A stretch of 64,000 nt of DNA from Streptacidiphilus sp. ASG 303 (GTDB lineage Bacteria; Actinomycetota; Actinomycetes; Streptomycetales; Streptomycetaceae): the NCBI RefSeq assembly GCF_020991365.1, contig NZ_JAJLRA010000004.1, positions 62,001 to 126,000 of the forward strand, read 5' to 3'. Below are positions 8,932 to 18,275 of this stretch, piece by piece; positions within the stretch are counted from its first letter, which is position 1, and every line of letters begins with the position of its first letter. A program made the position numbers and the translations under genes. The notes under the pieces are model-generated. The model saw only the letters and a list, made by a program, of their open reading frames with translations. It was not told the DNA's origin and searched no databases.

Positions 8932-11214
8932 ATGAGCGCGCCGCGCGACGACAGAGCACAGGACCGCGTCCCCCAGGGCCGGCCCGGCGCCGCCGCCCCG
9001 GCGCCCGGCGCGGACCCGTACCTGCAGGACACCTACGGCCGGGACCCGTACGCGGCGGACCCGTACGGCCAGGCCGACCCGCTGCAGGACCCGTACGGGG
9101 CCGGGGCCCGTGCCGGGGACCCGTACGCGGCCGCGGCGCAGCCCCAGGCCCCGGCCCAGGGGCAGGCCGGGTACGCGCACGGCGGGTACGCCCAGGAGGG
9201 GTACGGCGGGGCGTCCCAGGCCCAGGGCGGGCACCCGCAGGAGGGGTACGCCCAGGACGGGTTCGCGCAGGACGGGTACGCGCAGGACGGGTTCGCGCAG
9301 GACGGCCGGGGCGGCTCCGCCTGGGACAGCGAGACCACCGAGTACGTCGGCATGGACGGCCTCCTCGGCGGGCCCGCCGGCCGCGGCAGGGCCCGGGAGG
9401 AGTACACCGGGTCCGCCTACGAGGCCGGCGTCGCCGAGGAGTACGCCCCCAACTGGTACGGCGAGGCCTCCGGCGACCTCCACGCGGAGGACAGCGGGAC
9501 CGTGCCGCTGATCGCCGTCGAACCGCCGCTGGAGGAGGAGGCCGAGGAGGCCCGGGGCGGGGACGGGGCGCCGCGCAAGGGCGGCAAGGTGTCCGGCCTG
9601 CTGAACTCCAGCGCCGTCATGGCCGCCGGCACCCTTGTTTCACGTGGAACGGGCTTCCTCCGCACGATGGTCATCGCGGCGGCCATCGGCATGGGCCTCA
9701 CCGGAAGCTCGTACACCGCCGCCAACACCCTCCCCACGCTGCTGTACATCCTGGTCGGCGGCGGCGCGCTGAACGCCGTCTTCGTCCCCCAGCTCGTGCG
9801 GAGCATGAAGAACGACGAGGACGGCGGCACCGCCTACGCCAACCGCCTCCTCACCCTGGTGGTCGTCGGCCTGGCCGGCGTGGTGTTCCTGACCGTCCTC
9901 GGCGCCCCGCTGCTGGTGCGGATGGTCTCCAACTCGATGATGCAGAACCCCGCCAGCGCGGACACGACGGTCGCCCTGGCCCGCTACTGCCTGCCCACCA
10001 TCTTCTTCATGGGCGTCCACGTGGTGATGGGGCAGATCCTCAACGCCCGCGGCCGCTTCGGCGCGATGATGTGGACCCCGGTCCTCAACAACATCGTGGT
10101 GATCTTCACCTTCGGGATGTACATCTGGGCCTTCGGCACCTTCTCCACCACGAAGGTCCAGCCCGGGACCATCTCCCCCGAGGGCATCCGGCTGCTCGGC
10201 ATCGGCACCCTGCTCGGCCTCGCGGTCCAGGCGCTGGCGATGATCCCCTACCTGCGGGCCGCGGGCTTCCACTACCGCCCCCGGTTCGACTGGCGCGGCC
10301 ACGGCCTCGGCCACGCCGCCCGGCTCGCCCGCTGGACCTTCCTCTTCGTCCTGGTCAACCAGGCCGGCTTCCTGGTCGTCACCCAGCTCGCCACGGCCGC
10401 CGAGAAGGTCGCCAAGAGCCACGGCTTCGAGAACGTCGGCCTCGCCGCCTTCTCCAACGCCCAGCTGCTGTGGCAGCTCCCGCAGGCCGTCATCACCGTC
10501 TCCGTGATGAGCGCCGTCCTGCCCCGCATCTCCCGGGCCGCCTCCGACGGCGACGCGGGCGCCGTCCGCGACGACATCTCCTACGGTCTGCGGACCTCGG
10601 CGGTGGCCGTCGTCCCCGCCGCCTTCCTCTTCCTCGCACTCGGGCCCTGGATCGGCTCGGCCATCTACGACATCGGCGGCGACCACGGCGGCCGGTCGGC
10701 CGGCTACATGCTCTCCGCCTTCGCCCTCGGCCTGATCCCGTACTCGGCCCAGTACGTGCTGCTGCGCGGCTTCTACGCCTACGAGGACACCCGCACCCCC
10801 TTCTCCAACACGGTGTGGGTGGCGGCGACCAACGCCGTGGCGTCCGTCCTCTGCTACCTCCTGCTGCCCAGCCAGTGGGCGGTCACCGGCATGGCCGCCG
10901 TCTACGGCCTGGCCTACGTGGTGGGCGTGACCGTGGCCGTGCCCAAGCTGAAGCGCCGGATCGGCGACATCGACGGCAGGCGGGTCGGACGGACCTACAG
11001 CCGCCTGATCGCGGCCTGCGTGCCGTCCGCCGCCGCCGGCCTCTGCACGGCTCTCGCCGTCTCCCACCTGCTCTCCGGCTGGGTCGGCAGCGTCGTCGCC
11101 CTGCTCGTCGCCGTGGGCGTGCAGCTGGCGGTCTTCGTCGCCGCCGCCCGGGTGCTGCGGGTCGAGGAGGTCAACTCCATGGTCGGCATGGTCCGGGGGC
11201 GTCTCGGCCGCTGA
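8932..11214 (+). CDS. murJ: Lipid II flippase MurJ (MviN)
   Basis: A 760-residue protein. Residues 1 to ~220 are a hydrophilic, Tyr/Gly/Asp-rich extension with repeats of DPYA/DPYG and GYAQDGFAQDG, longer than E. coli MurJ, which is all membrane. The MOP-superfamily core of about 14 helices follows from about residue 223 (start SAVMAAGTLVSRGTGFLRT). It moves lipid-linked peptidoglycan precursor to the outer membrane leaflet. ATG at 8932 is preceded by GAGG at a 4-base spacing. A parS site is embedded in the coding sequence at 9637-9650 (encoding LVSRGT). A strong terminator follows. The pseudokinase gene just downstream corresponds to the C-terminal half of mycobacterial MviN. Confidence 0.93.
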   Translation: MSAPRDDRAQDRVPQGRPGAAAPAPGADPYLQDTYGRDPYAADPYGQADPLQDPYGAGARAGDPYAAAAQPQAPAQGQAGYAHGGYAQEGYGGASQAQGGHPQEGYAQDGFAQDGYAQDGFAQDGRGGSAWDSETTEYVGMDGLLGGPAGRGRAREEYTGSAYEAGVAEEYAPNWYGEASGDLHAEDSGTVPLIAVEPPLEEEAEEARGGDGAPRKGGKVSGLLNSSAVMAAGTLVSRGTGFLRTMVIAAAIGMGLTGSSYTAANTLPTLLYILVGGGALNAVFVPQLVRSMKNDEDGGTAYANRLLTLVVVGLAGVVFLTVLGAPLLVRMVSNSMMQNPASADTTVALARYCLPTIFFMGVHVVMGQILNARGRFGAMMWTPVLNNIVVIFTFGMYIWAFGTFSTTKVQPGTISPEGIRLLGIGTLLGLAVQALAMIPYLRAAGFHYRPRFDWRGHGLGHAARLARWTFLFVLVNQAGFLVVTQLATAAEKVAKSHGFENVGLAAFSNAQLLWQLPQAVITVSVMSAVLPRISRAASDGDAGAVRDDISYGLRTSAVAVVPAAFLFLALGPWIGSAIYDIGGDHGGRSAGYMLSAFALGLIPYSAQYVLLRGFYAYEDTRTPFSNTVWVAATNAVASVLCYLLLPSQWAVTGMAAVYGLAYVVGVTVAVPKLKRRIGDIDGRRVGRTYSRLIAACVPSAAAGLCTALAVSHLLSGWVGSVVALLVAVGVQLAVFVAAARVLRVEEVNSMVGMVRGRLGR
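9637..9650. other. parS: parS site within murJ
   Basis: GTTTCACGTGGAAC differs at one position of the right arm from the palindromic parS consensus GTTTCACGTGAAAC. It sits in coding sequence with no disturbance of the frame. Confidence 0.8.
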
Positions 11215-11227
11215 GACACGCGCGTGC

Positions 11228-11261
11228 GGGCCCCGGGACCGGGTAGTCGGTCCCGGGGCCC
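11228..11261. terminator. Terminator after murJ
   Basis: GGGCCCCGGGACCG at 11228-11241 pairs perfectly with 11248-11261 around a 6-base loop and is followed by CTTT. This is one of the strongest intrinsic terminators in the window. Confidence 0.85.
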
Positions 11262-11452
11262 CTTTGCGTGCCGAGGGTCCGGACCGGGATGATCTCCTCC
11301 TACCCGGAAGCACCCGGGCCGGAGGTCTTCCGGTCACCCCAGGGCAACGTTCCCGACGTCCCACCGGTCGTACTCGGACAGGGAGACTGGGCACAATTGG
11401 CCTGGACGGCTTTGACATCATCCGGGGCGACGCAAGGGGAGGCAGGACGACG

Positions 11453-13318
11453 GTGGCGGATCGCACCAGGGCCGCCGTCGACGTGGTGGCCGAGGACGGC
11501 GCGGACGGTACCGCCGCCGCCCCCGGCAGCGCGGGCGACGGACGGACGGCCCCCGGCAGTCGGCATCAGGAGTCCGCCCGATCGGGCGAGGAGGGCACGG
11601 AGGACACCGTCGCGGCCCCGGCGCCGGGCACGCCCGGCACGCCCCTGACGAACGGCACGCCCCTGACGAACGGCGCGGCCCGGGTGAACGGCGCGGCCGC
11701 CACCGCCGACGACGCGCGGACACCGGGGACGGACGGGCCGGACGACCCGGTGCCCACCCTGCGTCCCGCACCCGTGCGGCACAGCGGCGACAAGGTCGCG
11801 GGCCGCTACCGGCTGGAGGAGTGCATCTCCCAGGCCGGCGTCTTCACCAGCTGGCGCGCCGTCGACGAGAAGCTGCGCCGCGCCGTCGGCATCCACCTGC
11901 TCGCCGCGGGGCACGAGCGGTCCCGCGCCGTGCTCGCCGCCGCCCGCTCCGCCGCGCTCCTCGGCGACCCGCGGTTCGTGCAGGTCCTCGACGCCGTGAC
12001 CGACGGCGACCTGGTCTACATCGTCCGCGAGTGGCTGCCCGACGCCACCGACCTGGGCACCCTGCTGGCCGCCGGCCCCATGGAGCCCTACGAGGCCTAC
12101 CGCATGGTGCGCCAGGTGACCGAGGCGGTCGCCGCCGCGCACCGGCGCGGCCAGTGCCACCTGCGGCTCACCCCCAAGTGCGTGCTGCGCACCGACAGCG
12201 GCCAGTACCGGATCAACGGCATCGCCGTGGACGCGGCGCTGCACGGCCTGAGCGACGAGGAGGCGGAGCGGGACGACACCCGCGCCGTCGGCGCGCTGCT
12301 GTACGCGGCGCTGGCCCACCGCTGGCCGTACCCCGAGGACCGGTACGACCTCCAGGGCATGCCCCGCGAGATCGGCTGCGTGCCACCGGACCAGGTGCGG
12401 GCGGGCGTGCACCGGGGCCTGTCCGAGATCGCCGTCCGGGCGGTCTGCGACACCCCGCCGCGCCACCTGGAGCCCATCACCACGCCCGACGAGCTGGCCG
12501 CGGCCGTCGCCGCGGTGCCGAAGCCGCGCCCGCCGGACCCGGAGCCGGTGGTGGCCCCCTCCTACCCGTCCACGTACCCCAAGCCCGCAGCCGCCGACCA
12601 CGTGCGGACGGCCTTCCACGCGCACGCGCCGACCGCTCCGGCGCCCGCGGGGGCACGGCCGCGGCGGAGCGGCGGGCGCGGCACCCGGGTCGCCACCTGG
12701 GGCGCCTTCCTGGTGCTGCTGGCGGCCGTCGGACTCGGCAGCTGGCTGCTGGCCGACCGGATGCGCCACCGGGGCGAGGACTCGGCCGGCACCCGGACCC
12801 AGTCCACCGAGGTGCAGAAGGGCGGTGGCGGGACGCAGTCCAAGGCCCCGCCCAGGCCGCTGACGATCGCGGGGGCGACGGAGTTCTCCCCCCTCGGTCC
12901 GCCCATATCCGGGGACGAGGTCGGCCTCACCCACGACGGCAGGCCCGGCACCGCGTGGATCACCTCGCACTTCAAGGGGCAGCCGAGGTTCGGCAACCTC
13001 TCCTACCGCGCCGACGGCAGCGGGATCGTGGTCGACCTCGGCAACGTGCAGGACGTCTCCGTGGTGAAGGCCACCATGTACGCCGCCGGACAGGAGGTCG
13101 ACGTCCGCGCGGCCGCGGAGGACGCCACCGCCGTTCCCGCCACGCTGGACGGCTTCCCCCGGACGCTTCAGAGCACGACCGTCGCGGGCAGGCTGCTGAC
13201 GGTGCGGACGGCCGCCCCGGTCCGGACGCGCTACGTCCTGATCCACATCACCTCGCTGCCGCCCGAGGGCCCGGGGAGGTACCGGGGCGGCATCGCCGAG
13301 ATCAAGGTGCTCGGCTGA
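11453..13318 (+). CDS. Membrane pseudokinase with C-terminal discoidin-like domain
   Basis: 621 residues from GTG 11453, chosen because AAGGGGAGG lies just upstream and the earlier frame from 11264 overlaps the terminator region. Residues 1-105 are disordered. Residues ~109-330 form a kinase-like fold (GRYRLEE...) in which the catalytic loop reads HLRLTPKCVLR in place of HRDLKPxN, and the DFG position reads NGI, so catalytic Asp residues are missing. A membrane segment lies at ~410-430, then an extracytoplasmic beta-sandwich (THDGRPGTAWITS...VVDLGN) of discoidin/carbohydrate-binding type. In M. tuberculosis the same pseudokinase plus sugar-binding-like region is fused to MviN; phosphorylated by PknB, it recruits FhaA. 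Here it is a separate protein. Confidence 0.85.
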   Translation: MADRTRAAVDVVAEDGADGTAAAPGSAGDGRTAPGSRHQESARSGEEGTEDTVAAPAPGTPGTPLTNGTPLTNGAARVNGAAATADDARTPGTDGPDDPVPTLRPAPVRHSGDKVAGRYRLEECISQAGVFTSWRAVDEKLRRAVGIHLLAAGHERSRAVLAAARSAALLGDPRFVQVLDAVTDGDLVYIVREWLPDATDLGTLLAAGPMEPYEAYRMVRQVTEAVAAAHRRGQCHLRLTPKCVLRTDSGQYRINGIAVDAALHGLSDEEAERDDTRAVGALLYAALAHRWPYPEDRYDLQGMPREIGCVPPDQVRAGVHRGLSEIAVRAVCDTPPRHLEPITTPDELAAAVAAVPKPRPPDPEPVVAPSYPSTYPKPAAADHVRTAFHAHAPTAPAPAGARPRRSGGRGTRVATWGAFLVLLAAVGLGSWLLADRMRHRGEDSAGTRTQSTEVQKGGGGTQSKAPPRPLTIAGATEFSPLGPPISGDEVGLTHDGRPGTAWITSHFKGQPRFGNLSYRADGSGIVVDLGNVQDVSVVKATMYAAGQEVDVRAAAEDATAVPATLDGFPRTLQSTTVAGRLLTVRTAAPVRTRYVLIHITSLPPEGPGRYRGGIAEIKVLG

Positions 13319-13391
13319 GCACGGGCCGGGGCTGACGGATCCGGCGGCAGGTGGCAGGGTGGAGCGCAGCCGAGGACAGGGGGAGGTGCCG

Positions 13392-14255
13392 ATGGAGGGC
13401 TCCGTGCCGTCCGCCGACGACTCCTCCCCCCGTGCCCCCGCCGCCGCGGCCGCCGTCGGCGGCGGCGGCCCGGGGGCGCTGCGGGACCTCCCGGACGACG
13501 AGCTCCTCGCCCGCCACGTGGCGGGCGACCCGCACGCCTTCGGCGAACTCGTGCAGCGGCACCGGGACCGCCTGTGGGCGGTGGCCCTGCGCACCCTCGG
13601 GGACCGCGAGGAGGCCGCCGACGCCGTCCAGGACGCGCTGATCTCCGCCTTCCGCGCCGCCCACTCCTTCCAGGGGCGCTCCGCCGTCACCACCTGGCTG
13701 CACCGCATCGTCGTCAACGCCTGTCTGGACCGCGTGCGCCGCTCGGCGGCCCGCCGCACCACACCGCTGGACGACGACCACCGGCGGATCGACACCCTGC
13801 TCGGTGCCGACGAGGCGGCGGACGCCCCGGTGGTCCGGGGCGAGCTCCGCCGGGAGCTCGCCTCGGCCCTGGCCGAGCTCCCCGCCGAGCAGCGCAGTGC
13901 GCTCGTCCTGGTCGACATGCAGGGCTACCCGGTGGCCGAGGCGGCGGAGATTCTCGGTGTGCCGGTCGGCACCGTCAAGAGCCGCTGCGCGCGCGGCAGG
14001 GCCCGCCTGCTGCCCCTGCTGAAGCACCTGCGGGACGCGGCCGACGGTCCGCCGGCCGGTGTTTCACGTGAAACAGGCGCCCGTACCGCACCGGGGGCGG
14101 CCTCCCGCGCGGACGGCCCGCCGCCGGACCGGCGCGCCGGGGGTGTCCGCCCCGGCGGGGGAGGGAACCTTCCGGGCGGCGGCCCCGTCCCAGGGAGGAC
14201 CGCGGCTCTCCCGACCGGAGACGTGACCGCAGGAGGAGGTGCAGCACCCGCATGA
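13392..14255 (+). CDS. sigM: ECF sigma factor SigM
   Basis: 287 residues from ATG 13392, preceded by GGGGGAGG at a 5-base spacing. The sigma-2 region is at ~54-115 (RHRDRLWAVALRTLGDREEAAD...TTWLHRIVVNACLD) and sigma-4 at ~162-206 (LPAEQRSALVLVDMQGY...GTVKSRCARGRARL). It directs RNA polymerase to a stress regulon; in mycobacteria SigM sits in the same place next to its anti-sigma factor and trxBA. The ~80-residue tail after sigma-4 is low complexity and contains a parS site at 14061-14074. The stop overlaps the ATG of the next gene (ATGA), which implies translational coupling with the anti-sigma factor. Confidence 0.92.
   Translation: MEGSVPSADDSSPRAPAAAAAVGGGGPGALRDLPDDELLARHVAGDPHAFGELVQRHRDRLWAVALRTLGDREEAADAVQDALISAFRAAHSFQGRSAVTTWLHRIVVNACLDRVRRSAARRTTPLDDDHRRIDTLLGADEAADAPVVRGELRRELASALAELPAEQRSALVLVDMQGYPVAEAAEILGVPVGTVKSRCARGRARLLPLLKHLRDAADGPPAGVSRETGARTAPGAASRADGPPPDRRAGGVRPGGGGNLPGGGPVPGRTAALPTGDVTAGGGAAPA
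14061..14074. other. parS: parS site within sigM 3' end
   Basis: Perfect palindrome GTTTCACGTGAAAC. It encodes VSRE within the disordered SigM tail, so the tail may be tolerated mainly because it carries the site. Confidence 0.9.
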
Positions 14256-15529
14256 CGCCGATCGATCCGGGCGACGGCCCGACCGGGCCGCCTCCCCGCA
14301 GCGCCGCCGACATCCCCGAACCGGTCTCCCACCCCGCCGTCGAGGAGATCGCGGACCTCACCGAGGACCTTCTCCCGCCGCAGGACGCCGATGCCGTGCG
14401 CGCGCACCTGGACGGCTGCGCGGAGTGCGCCGACACCAGGGACGCACTGCTGGAGATCCGCTCCCTCCTGGGCGACTCCGGAACCCCCCGGATGCCCGCC
14501 GACGTCGCGGGCCGCATCGACGCCGCGCTCGCGGCGGAGGCACTGCTCGCGTCCGCCCCCCTCGGCGACGGGGACGCCTGGGCCGCGGCACTCGCAGCGG
14601 CGCCCGGAGCGCCCGACGGACCCGCGGGCCGGGACGGCGCGGAGCGCCCTCCGGACGCGGCCGCCCAGGACGGGGAGACCCGTCCGGCACCGGCGCGCGG
14701 CACCCCGGCGGCCGCAGGCGCCGCCCGGCCCGCCGGCACCGGTGACGGCGGGACGGCCGCGGGAGGCGGCAGGACCCGGCCGCCCGGCCGCTCCGGGCGG
14801 GGATCCGGGACCGCGGCGCCGGGTGCCCCGGGGCCCGGGCGCCGCGCCCGGCGGCGCCCTGCGCGCGTCCTGCTCGCCGCCGCCGCGCTGGCCGTGGTCG
14901 CCGGATTCGGCGGCCTGCTGCTGAACGGCTTCACCAACGACGGGGGCGGCAGCACCGCCGACTCCGCCGCCTCCGCCGTGCGGGCGCAGGGCAAGGCGGG
15001 CGGGCCCGCCCGCTCCGCCCCCGGCGGGGCGCACGCCCTGCAGGCCCCGCAGCCCCGGGGGGCCGCCCCCCGCGCCGGCGGCACCGGTACCGAGTACACC
15101 GAGCAGGACCTCGGGCCGCAGATCATGCAGCTGGTGGGGGACCGGATCCCGGCCCCGTCCGTCTCGCCCCTGCCCAGCGCCCCGGCGGGCGCCTCCTCCG
15201 GATCCCGTCCCCGGGGGGCGGACGGGACCGTCCGGCCCGGGTCCCCCACGGGCCCCGGGGCCGCTGCGGGGGCCGGTCCGGCGCCGGGGTCCCGGGGGGA
15301 GGACGCCCCGTCGCTCCCGGTCTGCGTGCTGCAGGCCACCGGCCGCGCCGACGACCGGCCCGTGGCGACCGACCTCGGCACCTTCCGGGGCGACCCGGTC
15401 GCCGTCGTCGTGTACCCGGCGGACGGAGACGGGGACCTGGAGGTGTTCCTGGTCGACGCCACCTGCGACCTGCGCGCGCCCGCCGCACCGGGCACGGTCA
15501 GACTGCACCGGACCGTCACCGGTCGCTGA
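14252..15529 (+). CDS. Membrane anti-sigma factor (RsmA-like) for SigM
   Basis: 425 residues. The cytoplasmic N-terminus carries the zinc-associated anti-sigma motif HLDGCAEC (HxxxCxxC) at about residues 52-59 after an upstream conserved His. A Pro/Ala/Gly-rich linker follows, then one membrane helix at about 202-224 ([20 protein letters not shown]), then an extracytoplasmic domain ending with [10 protein letters not shown]...[10 protein letters not shown]. It would hold SigM at the membrane and release it on signal. ATG overlaps the sigM stop by the ATGA tetranucleotide. The linker and periplasmic part are of low complexity and probably variable between species. Confidence 0.85.
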   Translation: MTPIDPGDGPTGPPPRSAADIPEPVSHPAVEEIADLTEDLLPPQDADAVRAHLDGCAECADTRDALLEIRSLLGDSGTPRMPADVAGRIDAALAAEALLASAPLGDGDAWAAALAAAPGAPDGPAGRDGAERPPDAAAQDGETRPAPARGTPAAAGAARPAGTGDGGTAAGGGRTRPPGRSGRGSGTAAPGAPGPGRRARRRPARVLLAAAALAVVAGFGGLLLNGFTNDGGGSTADSAASAVRAQGKAGGPARSAPGGAHALQAPQPRGAAPRAGGTGTEYTEQDLGPQIMQLVGDRIPAPSVSPLPSAPAGASSGSRPRGADGTVRPGSPTGPGAAAGAGPAPGSRGEDAPSLPVCVLQATGRADDRPVATDLGTFRGDPVAVVVYPADGDGDLEVFLVDATCDLRAPAAPGTVRLHRTVTGR

Positions 15530-15579
15530 GCGGCGCCGCGCCGCAGGCCGTCCGCGGCGCGGGTGGCCGCGCCCCCTGC

Positions 15580-15606
15580 GGGAATGCGAGAGGATGGGGG
15601 ACCGTT
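15580..15606 (+). promoter_or_regulatory. SigR-type promoter of trxBA
   Basis: GGGAAT at 15580-15585 and GTT at 15604-15606 are separated by exactly 18 bases. This is the GGAAT-N18-GTT signature of the disulfide-stress sigma factor SigR, and trxBA is the classic SigR target in S. coelicolor. The GTG of trxB lies about 70 bases further on. Confidence 0.85.
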
Positions 15607-15674
15607 GTCCCGGGCGGCGGAGCAGACCGCCCTCCCGCAGACCTCGCGGGCCGCGATGCGAACCAGGAGATGCA

Positions 15675-16658
15675 GTGAGCGACGTCCGTAACGTGATCAT
15701 CATCGGCTCCGGGCCGGCCGGCTACACGGCGGCCCTGTACACCGCGCGTGCGTCCCTGAAGCCCCTGGTCTTCGAGGGTGCGGTCTCCGCCGGCGGCGCC
15801 CTGATGAACACCACCGAGGTCGAGAACTTCCCCGGCTTCCGCGACGGCATCATGGGCCCGGACCTCATGGACAACATGCGCGCCCAGGCCGAGCGGTTCG
15901 GCGCGGAGCTCGTCCCCGACGACATCGTCTCCGTCGACCTCACCGGCGACGTCAAGACCGTCACCGACTCCGCCGGCACCGTCCACCGCGCCCGCGCCGT
16001 CATCGTGACCACCGGCTCCCAGCACCGCAAGCTCGGCCTTCCCCGCGAGGACGAGCTCTCCGGCCGCGGCGTCTCCTGGTGCGCCACCTGCGACGGCTTC
16101 TTCTTCCGCGACCAGGACATCGCCGTGGTCGGCGGCGGCGACACCGCCCTGGAGGAGGCCACCTTCCTCTCCCGCTTCGCCCGCTCGGTCACCCTGGTCC
16201 ACCGCCGCGACACCCTGCGCGCCTCCAAGGCGATGCAGGAGCGCGCCTTCGCCGACGAGAAGATCTCCTTCGCCTGGAACAGCGCCGTCGAGGCCATCCA
16301 CGGCGACCCCAAGCTCTCCGGCCTGACCCTGCGCGACACCGAGACCGGCGAGACCCGCGAGCTGCCCGTGACCGGCCTGTTCATCGCGATCGGGCACGAC
16401 CCCCGCACCGAGCTGTTCAAGGGCCAGCTGGAGCTGGACGAGGAGGGCTACCTCAAGGTCGAGGCGCCCAGCACCCGCACCAACCTGGCGGGAGTCTTCG
16501 CCGCCGGCGACGTCGTGGACCACACCTACCGGCAGGCCATCACCGCCGCCGGCACCGGCTGCTCCGCCGCGCTGGACGCCGAGCGCTACCTCGCCGCCCT
16601 CGCCGACAGCGCCCCCGAGCACACCCGCGAGCCCGAGCAGGCCGCCGCCGCCCTCTGA
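15675..16658 (+). CDS. trxB: Thioredoxin reductase
   Basis: 327 residues from GTG 15675 (CAGGAG upstream, 5-base spacing). NADPH-dependent FAD flavoprotein that reduces thioredoxin. The N-terminal FAD-binding [16 protein letters not shown], redox-active CATC (C136/C139), NADPH-binding [10 protein letters not shown] and C-terminal [10 protein letters not shown] are all present and the length is standard. It forms the trxBA unit with the gene downstream; a parS site lies in the 143-bp gap. Expression is expected from the SigR-type promoter upstream and possibly by read-through from sigM. Confidence 0.96.
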   Translation: MSDVRNVIIIGSGPAGYTAALYTARASLKPLVFEGAVSAGGALMNTTEVENFPGFRDGIMGPDLMDNMRAQAERFGAELVPDDIVSVDLTGDVKTVTDSAGTVHRARAVIVTTGSQHRKLGLPREDELSGRGVSWCATCDGFFFRDQDIAVVGGGDTALEEATFLSRFARSVTLVHRRDTLRASKAMQERAFADEKISFAWNSAVEAIHGDPKLSGLTLRDTETGETRELPVTGLFIAIGHDPRTELFKGQLELDEEGYLKVEAPSTRTNLAGVFAAGDVVDHTYRQAITAAGTGCSAALDAERYLAALADSAPEHTREPEQAAAAL

Positions 16659-16680
16659 CCCCGCCCGGGCAGCGGCCCCT

Positions 16681-16694
16681 GTTCCACGTGAAAC
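16681..16694. other. parS: parS site between trxB and trxA
   Basis: GTTCCACGTGAAAC, one base from the palindromic consensus in the left arm. Intergenic. Confidence 0.85.
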
Positions 16695-16801
16695 ACCGCG
16701 CGGCGGTCCCGAAACAGATCGCGTCCGCCGCGTGTTGTCCCCTGTGAGACCGCGCGATCCTCCCCGCGTCGCGCATCCCCCGACACACCCGAGGAGTCCC
16801 T

Positions 16802-17134
16802 GTGGCCGGCGCCACCATCACCGTGACGGACGACACCTTCGAGACCGAGGTCCTGAAGAGCGACAAGCCCGTACTCGTCGACTTCTGGGCCGCCTGGTGC
16901 GGCCCGTGCCGCCAGATCGCCCCGGCGCTGGAGGAGATCGCCGCCGAGTACGGCGACCAGATCACCGTCGCCAAGCTGGACATCGACGCCAACCCGGCGG
17001 TGCCCGCCAAGTACGGCGTCCTCTCCATCCCGACCCTCAACGTCTACCAGGGCGGCGAGGTCGTGAAGACCATCGTCGGCGCCAAGCCGAAGGCCCTGCT
17101 GCTCAAGGACCTCGCGCCGTTCATCTCCGAGTGA
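16802..17134 (+). CDS. trxA: Thioredoxin
   Basis: 110 residues, standard thioredoxin length, GTG start after GAGGAG-type purine stretch (CGAGGAGTCCCT). The active site is W32-C33-G34-P35-C36 in a typical VDFWAAWCGPCRQIAP context, with the cis-proline segment SIPTLNVYQ. It is a general cytoplasmic disulfide reductase, reduced by TrxB encoded upstream. A perfect terminator hairpin follows. Confidence 0.96.
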   Translation: MAGATITVTDDTFETEVLKSDKPVLVDFWAAWCGPCRQIAPALEEIAAEYGDQITVAKLDIDANPAVPAKYGVLSIPTLNVYQGGEVVKTIVGAKPKALLLKDLAPFISE

Positions 17135-17182
17135 CGGCACCCGTCCGCGCGCGTTGACACCGGCCCCTACCGGCCGGTGACC

Positions 17183-17212
17183 GAGGCGGCCGCCCTTCCG
17201 GGCGGCCGCCTC
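17183..17212. terminator. Terminator of trxBA
   Basis: GAGGCGGCCGCCC at 17183-17195 pairs perfectly with 17200-17212 around TTCC. It separates trxA from the converging acetyltransferase gene. Confidence 0.88.
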
Positions 17213-17414
17213 CCGCATGTCCGGCAGCCCTCCCGGGCCGGTCCGGCCCTCGCGGACACCTGGCCGCCCGCCACGGATGCGGACCGCCCCGCTGCCGGGG
17301 CGCAGGCCGTCCGGCGGGCCGGTGTGGACCCCAGGCGGTGCGGGGGCCCCCTTCCGACGGGCGGGGAGCCGTCCCCGGCGGCAGGCGGCACGGCGGCCCC
17401 GGAGGACGGACCTG

Positions 17415-18032
17415 CTAGAGCGGCCGCAGTGCCGGCTCCTTGCGGGCCCCGCCGAGGAGCCGCTCCAGGGCGACCTCCACATCGCCCTTCCACGAAAGGG
17501 CGGACCGGATCTCCAGCCGCAGCCGGGGGTGCCGGGGGTGCGGACGCACCGTCTTGAAGCCGACCGCCAGCAGGTGGTCGGCGGGCAGGATGCAGCCCGG
17601 CGCCTCCCACCGCGCGTCGCCGAACGCCTCGACCGCCCGGAAGCCGCGCCGCAGCAGGTCCTTGGCGACCGTCTGCACCAGGACCCGGCCCAGCCCCTGC
17701 CCCTGGTAGCCGGGCACGATCCGGGCGGTGATGAGCTGCACGGCGTCGGGGGAGACCGGGCTGGTGGGGAAGGCCAGCGACCGGGGCACGTAGGCGGGCG
17801 GGGCGTAGAGCACGAAGCCGACCGGCACGTCGTCCACGTGGACGATGCGGCCGCAGGACCCCCAGTCGAGCAGGACCCCCGAGATCCAGGCCTCCTTCTC
17901 CAGCTCCGGCCGGCCACCCTTGACGGCCGCCTCACCGGTCACCGGGTCGAGCTCCCAGAAGACGCAGGAGCGGCACGGCAGCGGGAGGTCGGCGAGGTTG
18001 TCGAGCGTCAGCGGAGCGATCCTGCGGCCCAT
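17415..18032 (-). CDS. GNAT-family N-acetyltransferase
   Basis: 205 residues, ATG at 18032. The acetyl-CoA binding signature GYQGQGLGRVLV (Q/RxxGxG/A) is at the centre, with an N-terminal CRSCVFWE block and a conserved VDDVPVGFVLYAPP strand. The substrate is unknown. The start lies only a few bases downstream of the stop of a small membrane-protein gene on the same strand, suggesting an operon. An acetyltransferase between trxA and parB is, from memory, also part of the Streptomyces order. Confidence 0.85.
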   Translation of the reverse strand: MGRRIAPLTLDNLADLPLPCRSCVFWELDPVTGEAAVKGGRPELEKEAWISGVLLDWGSCGRIVHVDDVPVGFVLYAPPAYVPRSLAFPTSPVSPDAVQLITARIVPGYQGQGLGRVLVQTVAKDLLRRGFRAVEAFGDARWEAPGCILPADHLLAVGFKTVRPHPRHPRLRLEIRSALSWKGDVEVALERLLGGARKEPALRPL

Positions 18033-18035
18033 GGT

Positions 18036-18275
18036 TCACACCCTCACACGGACGCCGCGCGGAGCACAGGCAGCCACCGCGGCGGCACCGCTCCGGCCAC
18101 CGACCCCGGCGCGCCCGCCCGCCCCGACGGGGTGCGCGGCGGACCGGCCCGCGGGCCGGTCGGCGCTCCCGCCGGGGCGGCGGAACCGGTCGTCGACAAG
18201 GCCGCCGACGAACCCGCCGACACCGCCGATCCCGAATCCGATCGCCACGAGTGCCGTTCTCGACAGGGCGTGCAT
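18036..18275 (-). CDS. Small membrane protein (hypothetical)
   Basis: 79 residues starting MHALSRTALVAIGFGIGGVGGFVGGL, a hydrophobic N-terminal helix that could be a signal or anchor, followed by a basic, Arg/Gly/Ala-rich tail. GGAGGGGAC directly precedes the ATG at a good distance, which is the main evidence for translation. It would be cotranscribed with the acetyltransferase that follows 3 bp later. The tail is of low complexity and no family was recognised. Confidence 0.55.
   Translation of the reverse strand: MHALSRTALVAIGFGIGGVGGFVGGLVDDRFRRPGGSADRPAGRSAAHPVGAGGRAGVGGRSGAAAVAACAPRGVRVRV

Noticed and set aside
6091-9483. 1130-codon minus-strand open frame opposite DUF6049 and murJ
   Set aside because: Antisense shadow in ~73% GC DNA: it is rich in Arg/Gly/Val/Pro, crosses two genes and lacks any domain.
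14061-14074. GTTTCACGTGAAAC as a transcription-factor operator
   Set aside because: The same palindrome recurs eight times near oriC independent of promoters and matches ParB's parS, so it is read as segregation sites.
17827-17840. CGTCCACGTGGACG palindrome as parS
   Set aside because: The arms (GTCC/GGAC) do not match GTTTC/GAAAC, and it is in the coding sequence of the acetyltransferase.
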